This document shows, in pieces, positions 1 to 12,079 of a stretch of 64,000 bases of DNA; position 1 is the stretch's first letter; each line of letters begins with the position of its first letter. A model generated the notes under the pieces. It was not told where the DNA came from and did not search any database. It saw nothing but the letters and a program-made list of their open reading frames with translations. Origin of the DNA: Zantedeschia hybrid cultivar (Eukaryota > Streptophyta > Magnoliopsida > Alismatales > Araceae); contig JARZZO010000003.1 of assembly GCA_030544215.1 (NCBI GenBank), positions 22,825,879 to 22,889,878 of the forward strand, in the 5' to 3' direction. The position numbers and the translations under genes were made by a program.

Positions 1-136
1 TACAAGTCATGTTTAAATGATGGAAAAAGTAGAAAAAATGTGGTAAAGATAAATTACCATAGCAGACTGCACTGTTTCAACATGATGAGTCTTTGATATC
101 AAGCCCTCAGTTGCTTCAAAACCTATATGGTAAAAT

Positions 137-3100
137 TTAGAAATCAAGTAGTGAAATGAAATCACTATTGTTATAAGTCTCAGAAGGGTTACCTTGATCC
201 CTCAGGGGCGACCAGACAGTTGTCTCTGGCAAAGCTTCACTACTAATGTGTTCAGTAGTATGGGAAGAAATAGAAGGTGAAGGAGGAATGCCACTTATTT
301 CTTCCACACTGAAAGAAGTATCATCAGTTTCTTCTTTCCTTGTCTGAGCCAATAATCTCGAGGATTGGAGTTTGGGCAGTACAATCTTTTCAGGGGGGAC
401 AGACTCTTTGGGCCCTTTGTGAAATCTTTTGGCAACTTGCTTAACCCTCCTTGTAATGGAAACAAAAGGAAGTTGTTCATCATCAATGTCAAAATTCTGG
501 AAGGCATAAATCAAAAGCATAGTGCATACCACCCTTGGCTGGGGATGGAGAAACCAGGGAACTCGCCCGCTTGGCAGTTTTTGCTATAAAAGCTTCAAAT
601 TCAGCAAGCACTGGCAAATTGACAGGAGGAAGAGGTTTAGGGGCAGGCTCTTGTCTCTTCTTTGTACGTGCCTCTTTGGCAGCGGCAACCGCCCTCCCTA
701 TAGCACTGACCTCCACAGGGGATGCGGGGGTTGATGTTTTAGAAGACACAGGAGGAAAGAAAGAGAGTCTCTTTGCAATAGCCACTGCCCTCTGATGTTG
801 TTGAGTCATATATTTGGCCGCCGACACTACATGAATATGCAAAAGAAGAAAACAATTTATATAAGTAAAGAAAAAGCACAAAACTCAAAAGAAGTCAAGC
901 ACAAATACATGTACTTATAGCAATCGCCTTCATAACAGTTTGATAAAGGCCAGTATTCATATATGGAAGACATATCTCTAAGCGAAGCCTCCTTCACAAT
1001 ATGTATGACATCATTCATTGTCTTTGCTTGAGAAGCGAGGCTACTGAGATCATAATGCTTTTTATTGCTCAAGCAAATGCCCAAGCGCAAAGCATCAAGT
1101 CCCCACCCATCTATATGATCCCAAGAAGCGGGTAGTTTTGCATCCAACATGCCCTGCGCAGTGGAATCCTAGGATACACCACAATATTTAAAAAGGGCAA
1201 GTAGCCAGCTGGTGCCCTTGTAAAAATCAGGTTTCTCTTCCTTGTGCGGGACATAAAATCTCTGAATATCTGAGAGACTCCTAGGAGCTTGCTGAGAATC
1301 TCTACAACTGATATCTTCCTCTTCCGGGAAATCGATATCAGGACAATCTTTAGAGGTCACGGAAATATTAAATTGCTTCAAGAAGGCCCCCTTAGCTCTT
1401 CGGTATCCAGCTTTGTCAACTCTGGATTAATCGAAGGTAAAGAATCTCTATGACGAGCCTTATAAGCTGCCCGTCTCTCTGCATACTTAACAACATTCTT
1501 ATCGTCTAAGAAGTGCAGATAATGGAACTCTATATCAAAAGGGATTTCCCGTTGAGTCTCCAAGATTTTCTTCTCAGCATTGCTCCAACATTGGGTCCTC
1601 TCTTGGCTATAGATATTGGTGCGCATTCGCCACCATCTAACATATTCACATGTCACATGAGGAGCATGGACAACAGAAGGAATTCTGAAAGAAGCATTTT
1701 CAAATCGGTGGAAATAATCCCACCATTCACAGGCCCTCTGTAGTCCGCTGGAGCCCAAAAGATGGCGGTCATGAAGCTGAAATATGTGATCACAAGAAGG
1801 AATGCACTGATCATATCCAAAATTCCGACCGAAACTGAAAGCATAATAGGGTTCTAAATGAACTACAGATCCCTTCCAGTATACCAAGACACTAGGTCTG
1901 ATGGATAGAAACAATGATCTAATTTGACTATCCAATGCAGATTTCTTCAACAGCTGCTTGGTCTGAGAATGGGTGAACTCAACAAGATTACCCTCGGCAA
2001 ATACTTTAAAGGGGCTCACTGGAGGACGAGAATTGGCAGTGTGCTTCCAAAAACGTAAGTCCCCTTCAGTTTTTCGCCTGGTGTCAGTCAAGATACCGCG
2101 AATTTCGTATAGTTGCTTCTGGGTATCCCCTCTATCAACACTTGCATATTCAATCATGCGTGGAAATATGCGATGGGAAGCCAGGCTCTTCGGGGCAGAC
2201 TCTGAAAAAATAGAAGCCACCCAGCCATTGAAGAAATGAATGGGACCTACAACATTAAATTCTCGTGGTTTCTCCTGCTCAACCACTTGGCCAAGAGTTT
2301 TGAAAATCAGGCACAGAGTAACTAGAGCTAGAGACAACTTAATTCCCTAGGCTAGTTCACAAGCTCCATAAAGGGTCTCAGGACGAATTACTCCCTCATC
2401 CCCTTGAGGAAAAGCAAAATTCGAAAGCCAATAAGCCAAATATACAGCCAGATGGGTATTCCTATCCAAGCCCAAGGGATTGGCATCTTTCTTGTGTTCC
2501 TCAAAGATGATATCAGGATATCCCTTTCGGTGCCTAGCTGTCTGCCCCATGAAGACTGGAGTTCACCAGCCCCAGGAAAGTCTGTATATTGAATGTCAAC
2601 ATTATAAAAGAAATGGAGCCAGACAACTCTACGGACTCGTGTCCTCTCTCTGCGGGATCTCTTTTTCAGAGACTCTTCGCCAAAAGCCAGAATCATGTAA
2701 GCCTTGAGGAGGAATCTGTAAGACCTCCAGGTTGCATAACGGCCCTTGCCATCTATTCTGTCCTTGACAATGTCGGGATGGCATATTTCTTCATAAGGCT
2801 CTTCGTCAATAGGCAAGCCAGAAAGCTGATGTAAAGTCCATAAATCCAGAGATGTCTCTCCTTCTGGAGTATAAAAGGTATTGAACTCCTTCATGAATAC
2901 CTCGATCATGCCACAGCAAAGGCCTTTAAAGATCGGGTAACCGAGCGGCATACACACTACCAAGAAGATCCACTCGGCTTAGCAAATCATGGTAATGTTT
3001 CAAGACATAATCAGTATATTCTGCAAAATATTCTCTGAAACTGTGGCCGGATTGAAGCTCAAGTCGCCAAACCAGCCCATTGCTGCCTTCAATCCAAACC

Positions 3101-3816
3101 TCATGGCTAAACAGTCAAAAATCAATGGCTCTTCTCTGAAACCCCATTTACATAGGGAAAGAAATAGCCCATGCCGCCTCTGCTTCGAGTCTGGGATATC
3201 TCTATCATATCCCCACTTGGCAGCAATAAAATGAAGGTGATCGGGTCAGAATGCCGTCCTGAGGACTGATGATATTAGTCCCACTGAGCATGAGCATGTC
3301 TCTAGCATAACCCGGCTTGAACAAAGAGTCGCCACGGGTTACAGTTCCCCTCAGGTTGTCTCGAAATTTCAAAATGGCATCCTCAGCATAAAAAGCCCTC
3401 CTTTCAGAACGCACTCCATTGACCTTGAAGTCAAGCAAGAAGTTGTACAAATGATGATCGCTGGGAAAGTGAACTGGATAATCTTTGTCCCGTCTATATT
3501 TATAGAATCCTTCCAAAAAGACAACTCTGCTCTCATCAACCTTGCCATCTTATTAATCGCCAAAGGGATGGCCCAAGACAGCAACCTCAAAAAATTGTTG
3601 TAGTTCACTGTCCTCATCTATGCCTGCTGCAGGTGTCAAATAAAAGGGACTTATCACAGGCCCACTTTCTTCAGCCATTGTAGGAATCGGTTCATAAGAC
3701 CCTGTCGGAGAAACTGGCACATCTTCGGAGACAGCCTCGGGCATCACAGCTTTGTCTTTCCTTCGAGAAGCCATTATACTGTAAAAGAAGAGACAACGAG
3801 TCAAAATCAAATGCAA
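137..3816 (-). pseudogene. Broken plant-mobile-domain (PMD, aminotransferase-like) gene, locus 1
   Basis: Minus-strand relic of a PMD-family protein of the type found in plant repeats; its biochemical role is unknown. The start used is at about 3773 (MASRRKDKAVM). Recognisable blocks in order are a helical N-terminal part (3516-3205), FLSLCKWGF (about 3160), the PMD core motif SLDLWTLHQLSGLP (about 2860), YLAYWLSNFAFP followed by IRPETLYGACELA (2460-2350), PIHFFNGWVASIF (about 2235) and a basic, Pro/Ala-rich tail (880-137). Frames change near 3240, near 2960 and at about 2550-2590. A TAG stop at 2347-2349 separates ELA from GIKLSL. The longest intact piece is 319 residues (2337-1378). An AG acceptor is likely near 830 (ATGTAG before TGTCGGCGG). 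The gene is not functional as read. Family assignment rests on recalled motif order, and I found no terminal inverted repeats that would tie it to a MULE. Confidence 0.7.
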
Positions 3817-4805
3817 AAAAGCCGTCCTCGAAAAAGAAAATTCTGTTGAAATTTCGGCAGCATCTCCTCTTGACGGAGGGCTGTTAAAATTTTATCGAGT
3901 GCCATCCGAGACAGACCGAGATGCTCCGATAAGAAGAAGACCCATGTCAAAGACAGAGGGGTGTAGAAATGGCATTCCAGTGACCCGATTCCCGAGAGCC
4001 GAGCTACAACTGGGACTAGGCACCGAAGCCGCAGCCCCAGGGATTGCTCCCATGGGAATTGCCAAAGTCAAACAACGAAACGCTGAAGAAGATCCACCCG
4101 ACCTGCAGTTGCTACAGTGACGAGTCTGGGCCTACTGTAGAGCAAAAGGTCTAAAGTCGATATTCTGCAAAAAATAAGACAAAGAAAATGTTAGAAGATG
4201 ATACAAGTGCAAAGGAGACTTTCTTCACTCTCCCTATGCCCAAATCCATGGTGGCCAACAACCCCCGAATAGTCCCACCGGCCAAAAAACTAAAGAAAGG
4301 CTTCGCCTTTTACCTGAAAAAACCCTGGTGCGACAGCACCTCTTCTCCAAACAGCAGTGGTGCTCCCCAAAGGCCCCCATGATACTGCCGACGAAGAAGA
4401 AGTAGGGAAGCACGACCTGCGGTTTTGAACCGGACGGCCTACACACCCACAGACGGCGGCCTGACGGCTTCTCCCCCTACACACGCATGCGCGGGAACGG
4501 AGGAACAGGCAAAGGAGGAGGGAATCCCGTGCATCGCATGGATGGGAACCTTGAACACGACAAATGGAGTCCTCCCTCAGGCGGCAATGGCACCCCCAAG
4601 TGGCGGAAGGCCAACGCGCAGATAGCGGCGGCGGCAGCTCTCGTCGGCAATGGTGCTCCCCAACAACTGCTGTGGCGCCGACGATGGCAAGAGAAAGAGA
4701 AGGAGAAACCGTCGGAGGCTAGGGATTACCTAGCGCAGCAGAGAAGAAGATGAAGAGGCGGACTGGTGCTCGAAATCCCCTAGCGCAATAGGAAAAAGCA
4801 AAAGG
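3817..4805. other. Unassigned 5' flank, G/C-rich
   Basis: This stretch lies upstream of the minus-strand PMD relic. It becomes clearly G/C-rich from about 4370 to 4790, with purine-rich runs and CGGCGGCGGCAG-type triplet runs near 4627. Short frames exist on both strands but none has a recognisable motif. It may be a promoter and 5' leader of the PMD gene or captured sequence. I see no terminal inverted repeat, tRNA or LTR end in it. Confidence 0.35.
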
Positions 4806-5149
4806 AAAGGCCCGCCCCCTTCCCTCTTTTATAACCGACCGGGTCGGTTTTGAAGCCCTGGCCGGTCCAAGGTCCGAACTGGCACAGACTCAAGGGCATA
4901 TGCCCCCCTCTTTCAAACTTTACATACACGAACCGGTTCGAAACCAAAGTTGAACCGAACCGGCGCAGACTCGAGGGGATCTGCCCCCTTCTCTCAAACT
5001 TAATATATATGGCCAAGTTTGGAGCCGAATTGAAGCCCGAACCAGCGCAGACTCAAAGGGCACTTGCCTTTCTCTTTTAAATTCAAGATATCTGGTCCGG
5101 CTTTGGGCCAAAATTGAGCCTAAACCGGCACAAACTCAAGATATCTGGT
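4806..5149. repeat. 82-bp tandem repeat, four units
   Basis: Four adjacent units each carry CAGACTC (or CAAACTC) preceded by GGCGC or GGCAC. The GACTC/AACTC cores fall at 4887, 4968, 5050 and 5133, giving periods of 81, 82 and 83 bp. Units share GAACCGG-like sequence, AAGGGCAT-like sequence and CTCTCAAACTT. The core word GCGCAGACTC is the same one that recurs as a palindrome through 9.2 kb, so this block looks like the left part of the same family of repeats. Confidence 0.85.
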
Positions 5150-6404
5150 CCTTACTTTCTTATAATATTTTTTCTTTCAGTTTGATATTCATAGAAACTT
5201 CTATCTCCCCCTTGATATTCATCCATGGTGATTGAAAGCAATGAAATGCAAAGTTCAGATTTTCTGTATCTGTTTTGTGAATCTGTTGGTTATCTTGCTT
5301 TTATGTTATTTTTTCCTTCATAAGGTATGTGTTTTTCGTGTGGGGATGGTAGAGGGGCCTTTCTAGTTGATAGAAATGGTCTCCTCAAGCTTTAAAACCC
5401 CCTAAATAAGGAGATATGACCCGAAATGTGCTTTGCTGTCCAGATGTCCTGAAAACTGATTTTTCATTTATTTGTCTTTGGTTTTGGGGTTTTTCAAGGT
5501 GGCTTGGCCTTCCATGACCCTTAGGAGCACCACCCCTCCATGCATGATGTTCCCCCAAGGCCAAACATCAAGACAAATCCCCTAAGTTTCATATATATTA
5601 AAGTTTGAGTTTCTGTTTTCATGTTGGAACCGAATGGGCTTTGTTTGGATTTTATCCTTTAATGGCTAAGGGTTTAGGCCCTAGAGGTTCTCAAGGAGGT
5701 TCCCTCACTAGTTGAGGATGAGCTTCTTTGAGTATAAACCCTCTAACATAGAGTCAAGAAGGAGAGATCCATGGAAAAGATAAACAATATACCTAAGTTT
5801 ATCATATACTCATATTCAAGTTTTCATAATATTTTCCTAAAGAAATGCATCCAAAATATTTTTTAAATAAATATTTTAGGCCTTGTATCTTTTATACTTT
5901 ATTTTCCATCATTTTGGTTAGATTTAAACCTATTTTTCACAAAAAATCCGGATTTCAAGGGAGTCTGCAACTGTTCAGTGCTACACTGTTGAGTTTGCGG
6001 CTACTGTTTATGAGTCTGCACCTCCCTGCGCAAACTCAGCGCCTGTTGCAGTTTTTTGAGTCTGCGCCTCTTTCAGCTTGGTTTTTGGACTTGAGGTGAT
6101 TCTTTGATCCTCCCCCAAGTTGTCCAAAGGGTCCTTGGACCTAGGACTGTCCTTTTGAGGCCCAATGAAGGTCCTAAATGGCTTGGACTTTGGGTTGTTA
6201 AGCTCTTAATGTTTCAAACTGAAATTTTGCCATATGTTTTAAGATTTTAAGTTTCTTCCGATGTTTCTTAAGGATGTTCCGATCTAAGGGTGTCAACAAT
6301 CCAATGTTGGGTAACCCATCAAGGGCCCTCACACAAAAACCATCATTCTTGTGTTCCCATTTCTATGGGTTCATTTAGATGATATGTCCCGAAGTCCCAA
6401 TGGG
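5150..6404. other. Non-coding, repeat-like, no gene seen
   Basis: Mixed-composition DNA without a convincing reading frame. Three copies of the GAGTCTGC word occur at 5962, 6012 and 6058, linking it to the palindrome family on either side. The style is that of LTR or untranslated retrotransposon sequence, but I could not place LTR ends. Confidence 0.4.
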
Positions 6405-6754
6405 TTGGTGGAGTTCCTTGCTCCCCAAATGTAGAAATGGAATGGGTGATTCGCTGTGGATAACCCTTTCATTTTGAAGGCATTAAGGGCACCCTTTGGG
6501 TGAGTGGTTGGATGCTCGGCACGCCCCCCTTTATAGCCACCTCCATGGTTCATGGCTACATGTGATCCTCTAGGGAAATTGGTGGAGTTCTTTGCTCCCC
6601 AAATGTAGAGATGCTTTGGATTACCCCTTGTGGGTTTTTCTTACATCTTGAAGGCATTAAGGGCACCTTTTCGGTGAGTGGTTGGATGCTCGGCACGCAC
6701 CCCTTTACAGCCATCCCTATGGTCCATTTGCCATTACATATCCCTTTAAGGGAG
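6405..6754. repeat. Tandem duplication of a ~175-bp unit
   Basis: Unit 1 (6405-6578) and unit 2 (6579-6754) both begin TTGGTGGAGTTC and share CTCCCCAAATGTAGA, GAAGGCATTAAGGGCACC, GTGAGTGGTTGGATGCTCGG and CCCCTTTA in the same order. They differ by small indels and substitutions, so the duplication is old. A third partial start (TTGGTCC at 6755) follows. Confidence 0.85.
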
Positions 6755-7248
6755 TTGGTCCTTCGGGTCCCTTCATGCCATGATCCTTCATGAAGATCCT
6801 AAACCTTTGATTGGGTTTTCTTATTGAAAGTTTGAAATTCAACTTGGAATCATTATATTAAGCATTTTCAATACTTTATAAAGTGATCCAAGAAGAATGG
6901 GATAAACATGAAGAAATCATGTCATTTGAAGAAATCCACATAAGAACCACTCCTTGAAAAGGCTTTATGTAGCCATAATCAACTTCTGAGATTTCTCAAT
7001 GTTATCTTCCCCAAATTTGTGGTGATTCTTGGGTCACTTCAAGTTGAAAGAGGTATAAATCTGAAATCATGCTCAGATTTTGAGTTTGTGCATCTATAAT
7101 CTTGGAAATTGGATTGGGAATGGGGTACACTCTATTTTTCTCGACTCCGGATTTCATATTCTAACTTTAATGGTTGAAACTAACCCCTTGATGGATTTAA
7201 TTGCAGCTTGAACTATGCAGGAAACTCAAAAAATCAATTTTCAGACTT

Positions 7249-9140
7249 GAGTCGGCGCCACTGTTCTGGGTCTGCGCACCTTTGCGCAGACTCAACTCAA
7301 AACTGTCAAAGTTACCTTGCATGGACTGGTAGCCTCATTTATGGTTCAAATAACTCAAATAATTAAAGTTAATTCATTCAAAAAAAAAGGTTTAAGATAG
7401 CCATCTTCTATTTTAAATAAACACAAAATTCCAAACTTAAGTTGAGTCTGCACACCTTTCATAAGCTCATTTCAAATAAAAAAATCAACTAAACAATAAA
7501 TCAAATTGCTCATATCTCTTGAGATCATATATCAAACACCCCATTTCATTCAAATAAACATACATTTACAAAAAGGATCCAAATCCGTTCAAAATAAACA
7601 AAAATCACAAGTTCAGCTGACTCTGCTCACCCCTTGTGCAGACTCAAACCCATTTTCTTGTCTCCTTGATCTTTGAAGCTCCCCAACATTTTGAAAATCT
7701 TGGAATTCCCCTCAACCCCAGAAGATTCTATCTTTTTAAGAATCTTACTCAAAACCCTCTTTAAACTTAAGTATGCACATCAATCTTAAGGCCAAAACCT
7801 CATCACTTGGCCCCTAAATCATGCTCGCAGCTCCAAATCTGTAAATCATCACAAAAAAAAAAAAAATCAAGTTATCCCACCAAAAATCTAATAATACAAC
7901 TCATAAAAAAAAAATCCACAGTTCAGACTTGAGTTTGTGCGTCCTGGCGCAGACTCAGCCCTGAAATTCACAAAAAATAAAAAAATCAACTTCCTGACCA
8001 TTTCAAGATGATCTAAAACTTTCTACAAATCAAGTTTATTTTTATCTATCAGGAAATCAAATAAAAACACCAAGTTGTTCTTGAAAAAATGCAAAAAACA
8101 AATTGGTGACAAATGAGTCTCTACCCTGCGCAGACTCAACCCTGAATACCCAAAATTGGCCTTTTTGACCTTAAATTCCCTCCAAATTAAACCCAAAAAT
8201 TTACATAAAAACTTTATACTTCATATAAGTCAAAAACCTAAATAAAAACTTAAAACTCCTTTTACAAAAAATATAAAAAATGCTTAAACACTTTGATAAG
8301 CAATGAGTCTGCGCTCTATAGCGTAGACTCAACCTTAAATTCTTAAAATTTGGTATTTTGTCCATTAAATTCCCCTCAAATCAAATCAAAATATTAGTGA
8401 TAAACCCTATATTTTTCACAAATCAAAATCCAAACAAAAATGATAACTTTTTCCTCTAAATTACCTAAAAAATTGAAAAAATAGGCTTGTGACAAATGAG
8501 TCTGCGCTACCCTGCGCAGAGTCGACCCCCAATTGTTAAAATCTAATTTTTCAACCTTAATTCTTTTAAAACTAAATCAAAAACCCCAAGATAAGAATAA
8601 AATACTTCCTATAAATAAAAAAATCAAAGAAAACTCATTTTTCCCCCTTTGCAGAAGATAAAAAATACCTAAAAGAAGCCTCACTTCAATTAACTTTGTA
8701 ACCTTGTTCATTCTTTAAAAACCTACAAATTCAAAACATAAAAAGCATAACCCTTTGAAGCATTTTTCACTTAAATCAGATAATAAAATATAAAAAATAC
8801 TTTTCCATACCTTGCAAATCAAATACAAAATCTCTTTACTCCAAATATGAAAAAACACAATTTAGACTTTCTTGTCAATAAAACACAACCAAAATTCATA
8901 TTCAAATTCTAAATCATAATCCCCACAAAAATATCATCAAAAAATGAAAATAAATACAAGCATTCTCATTGGTAACAAATGAGCCTACGCATCCTTGTGC
9001 AGACTCAACTTCATATTCACTCCCAAACATAAAAATTCAACAAATCTTCAATGCAACCATATAAATCAATTCAAAAAGACTAAAAAATGTCTCTCATAAT
9101 CATCCATCAATAAAAATCAATAAATCAAGTCTTGCGCAGA
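7249..9140. repeat. Array of ~190-bp units, each with a GAGTCTGCGC/GCGCAGACTC hairpin
   Basis: The left arm (GAGTCTGCGC and variants) occurs at 7249, 7444, 7619, 7931, 8115, 8305, 8498 and 8981. It is followed within about 5-10 bases by the right arm GCGCAGACTCAACCC (or a variant), except where decayed. A last right arm is at about 9126. Spacing in the best-kept part is 184, 190 and 193 bp, and 483 bp to the next, about 2.5 units. Between hairpins the units share A-rich text such as CCTTAAATTCCC and AAATCAAA. No reading frame is present. It lies directly upstream of the Tat integrase relic and may be leader, LTR or spacer DNA of a related element. Confidence 0.85.
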
Positions 9141-9358
9141 CTCAACTCTAAACTAAAAAACGAGTTTTCTTCTCAAATAAAAATTGAAATTCATTCATTT
9201 TTCAAATGCAATTTTGTATATTTTACTTATATCATTTTAAAGGGTGTTATTCTATTCTTCCGATGATTAATCAAGGGTTTTCCTCTTAGGAGGATATAAT
9301 TAACGCTATTCCATTTATGGGTAGCGGGATCGGGTCGAAGAACTACGCAATCATCTGA

Positions 9359-10876
9359 TTGAGTCAGGTAGAGCGCACAAATACAAATCTAAATCTAAAT
9401 CAAAAAATCAAGATCAAGTGTATTTTCCTAAAAAATGTAGGACAACAATCTGTGTCCATTACTGTCCATAGGCGTCTTTCTCCTGTCGTGAAAGACCCTT
9501 CTTTCCTTAAAGTTAAAGAGAAGTTGCTAAAGAAGGTTAGAGATGGGGATATTGTGGAAAAAAGAGAGATCATGCTGCTAAACTGGTAACAAGAAATGAA
9601 AGACGAGGATAAACCATGGTATTATGAGATTGCTAAGTACTGTGAAGATCAGTCATACCCCGAAAAAGCCACTATTGAGGAGAAGAGAGCTATCACGAGA
9701 GTTGCTCAGAGGTACACCTTAGTTGGAGGAACTTTATACAGACGTAGATTTGATGGTATTCTCTTAAGATGTCTGGATGAAGATGAGCTTTGGAAGATCA
9801 TGGAAGGAGCTCATGCTGGAGTTTGTGGTGGCCAAGTTAACGAACAGATGCTATCAAAGAAAATCCTTAGACAGGGATAATACTATCCAACTATGGAAGA
9901 AGATTGCGTAGGATATGTCCGTAGGTGTGCTAAGTGTCAGTTTCATGCCGATAGGATCCATTCCCCTGCATCTTCACTCGATCTTGTTTCATCCCCATGG
10001 CCTTTCTCCATGTGGGCTTTCGACATCATTGGTCCCCTTGGTAATCCTGATTCCACCACCAAGCAAAAATCATTCATCCTCACGGCAATAGAATATTTCA
10101 CCAAGTAGGTGGAAGCCGAAGCATACACGGAGATCAAAGCATCAACGGTTTGCAAGTTCATCATAAGGAACATCATTACCAGATTTGGAATCCCAAGCAC
10201 CATCGTCACCAAAAATAGACCGCAGTTCATATCACAAGAGCTGAAGGACCTCTGCAACAGGTATAAAATGGCATTGCATCATTCATCTCCTTATTATCCG
10301 CAAGGCAATGACCAAGCAGAGGCAACTAATAAAACTCTGATAAAAATTATCAAGAAAACGTATAAATCTAATAAGTTCTCGGACTGGCCAGAAAAATTAG
10401 TTGAGGCTCTATGGGCATACCAAACTTCAATCCGCACTCAAACTAGGCAAACTTCTTATTCCCTAACATTTGGAATGGAGGCGGTAGTTCCATATGAAGT
10501 CCTCATCCCATCATTAAGAGTACAATTGAGCAAAGAATTTTCCATTGATGAGTATCGCTCCGCACTCCTTGCTCAATTGGAACTCTTAGATGAGAAAAGA
10601 TGGTCAGCCGCCAATCATACTAGAGTATATCAGAACAGAGTAGCACGTTTCTACCAAAAGAAAGTCATTGAACGAAAGTTTAAAGTTGGTGAGATGGTTG
10701 TAAAAAGAATCTTTGTAAAACCTGGTGGTCCACGTTCTAAGCTCCAACCCAACTGGGAAGGACCGTATGTCATATCACATGTTTTTCTTGGTAACGCTTA
10801 TCGCTTAGTCAATGCAGAAGGACAAGAGCTAACTCACCCCTGGAATGGTCTGTATCTTAGGAAATACTACCCTTAG
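9359..10876 (+). pseudogene. Tat-type integrase remnant, catalytically dead
   Basis: Integrase inserts retrotransposon cDNA into host DNA. Readable in order: a spacer typical of the RNase H-integrase junction (DKPWYYEIAKYC at 9611), a degraded H2C2 zinc finger (AHAGVCGG near 9809, RRCAKCQ near 9920), the catalytic core with WAFDIIGPL (first Asp, near 10015), VTKNRPQF where the second catalytic Asp is expected (10204), and NDQAEATNK with the Glu (10306). The C-terminal part ends in YLRKYYP at 10876. In-frame stops occur at 9587-9589, 9878-9880 and 10106-10108. The last, in YFTK*VEAEA, is TAG where Trp is usual. Lys replaces the second Asp and Gln sits where the second zinc-binding His is expected. 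Both the stops and the active-site loss make it non-functional. Confidence 0.85.
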
Positions 10877-12079
10877 TGTAATTGATCAGCATGGTGCAAG
10901 TATCAGTGGAGTTGAAAAATTCGAAAACTCATATTCCCATATTAATCTTTGGTAACCTAATCCAAACGTATTATTGCACACAAACACGTTTGATTCGTGA
11001 ATAATAAGAGATGCGAAACCCGAGGAATACCGAAAGCTTGACTAATAGTGGAAAAGTACAACTCATTCTTTTCAAAACAAAACTCCTGTTTTTACTCTCG
11101 GCCTGCGACGATGGAATGAGGCTTAAAATAGACTACTGATAGTACCCGCTATCCTAGTAGGAGGCCGTCATAAAAAAAAAGGGGGAGATCCGCCTCACAA
11201 AAGAAAAAAAAAGGCAAGAGCAAAAGCCAAACCAAATCAAAAGGCCACCCAATGTTGCGAATGCTGTTACAAAAGGCCACAAAATCAAATGAAAAAGGAG
11301 CGCAAGGTCGTTAAATCAAAATAAGAATGACCGAATCCCAACGGATAATAGGGTAGAAGGGACATCTTTCTGACTCTCTGGAACCTTCTCGCGGGCTTTC
11401 TAAACCAATTCTTCCCTTCATTCTAAAGAGGCGTACCCCAAGGTTGAGGGATAGCCAAGGTCGACTAAGGATCGGACCATCGAATGGGATTACGATTCCA
11501 AACATAATTCAAGCACGATAAGTCTGGAGTAGGTCATTAAAACTTGATGTGGGAATTAAGTTGATGAATGGATATGCTCTTTTGATCCGAGTTCCATGTT
11601 GATCTTTAGTTACTCATTTAATTGAATATTTCAAAACCCAACAAAAATTGAATATTGTAAAACCCAAAAAAAATTGAATATTGCAAAACCAAAAAAAATT
11701 GAATATTTCAAAACCCAAAAAAAAATTGAATATTGCAAAACCCAAAAAATTGAATATTGGAAAACCCAAAAAAATTGAATATTTTAAAACCCAAAAAAAT
11801 TGAATATGGCAAAACTTCGAAAATTGGATATTTCTAAATATGCAATTGCGAAACAAAAATATTTCAATTAGCATTTGTTTGTCGCATTACGCGCGTATTG
11901 CATTCTTTTACCTTCAGTGAGCATTTGCATGCTTGTATGTTGCATTTTGCTTCCTTTTAATTATCCTTATTCACCTTTGTTAAATAAAGGCTTCGCCCCT
12001 TGACCCTTCTACCAAGGATATGATTAAGTAATTGGCTACTTAACTGGGCAAGGGGCTAAGCCTGAACAGACATTTAATT
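10877..12079 (+). other. Tat post-pol non-coding region, copy 1
   Basis: Non-coding DNA between the integrase stop and the antisense PMD gene. It is homologous, in inverse orientation, to about 42351-43436. Shared landmarks are AATAATAAGAGATG, a GAGGCTTAAAATAGACTACTGA-like block, TAGTAGGAGGCC (about 11155), and the end segment in which CCCCTTGAC (11997) and GCAAGGGGCTAAGCC (12048) could pair. A purine-rich AAAAAAAAGGGGGAGA tract at about 11173 resembles a PPT but is far from any LTR start. Confidence 0.7.
11620..11840. repeat. ~27-bp A-rich tandem repeat
   Basis: About eight units of the form TTGAATATTGCAAAACCC plus a run of 5-9 A. Unit length varies with the A run. A shorter version on the other strand lies at about 42585-42695 in the second copy of the same region (TTTTGAAATATTCA units), so the repeat belongs to the Tat post-pol region. 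Confidence 0.9.

Noticed and set aside
3817..4805. Terminal inverted repeat of a MULE next to the PMD relic
   Set aside because: I looked for a long inverted match near both ends of 1-4800 and saw none. The left end may lie outside the window.
11173..11190. PPT of the Tat element right after the integrase
   Set aside because: Purine-rich, but no LTR starts there. The real LTR start, supported by two other copies, is near 17692.
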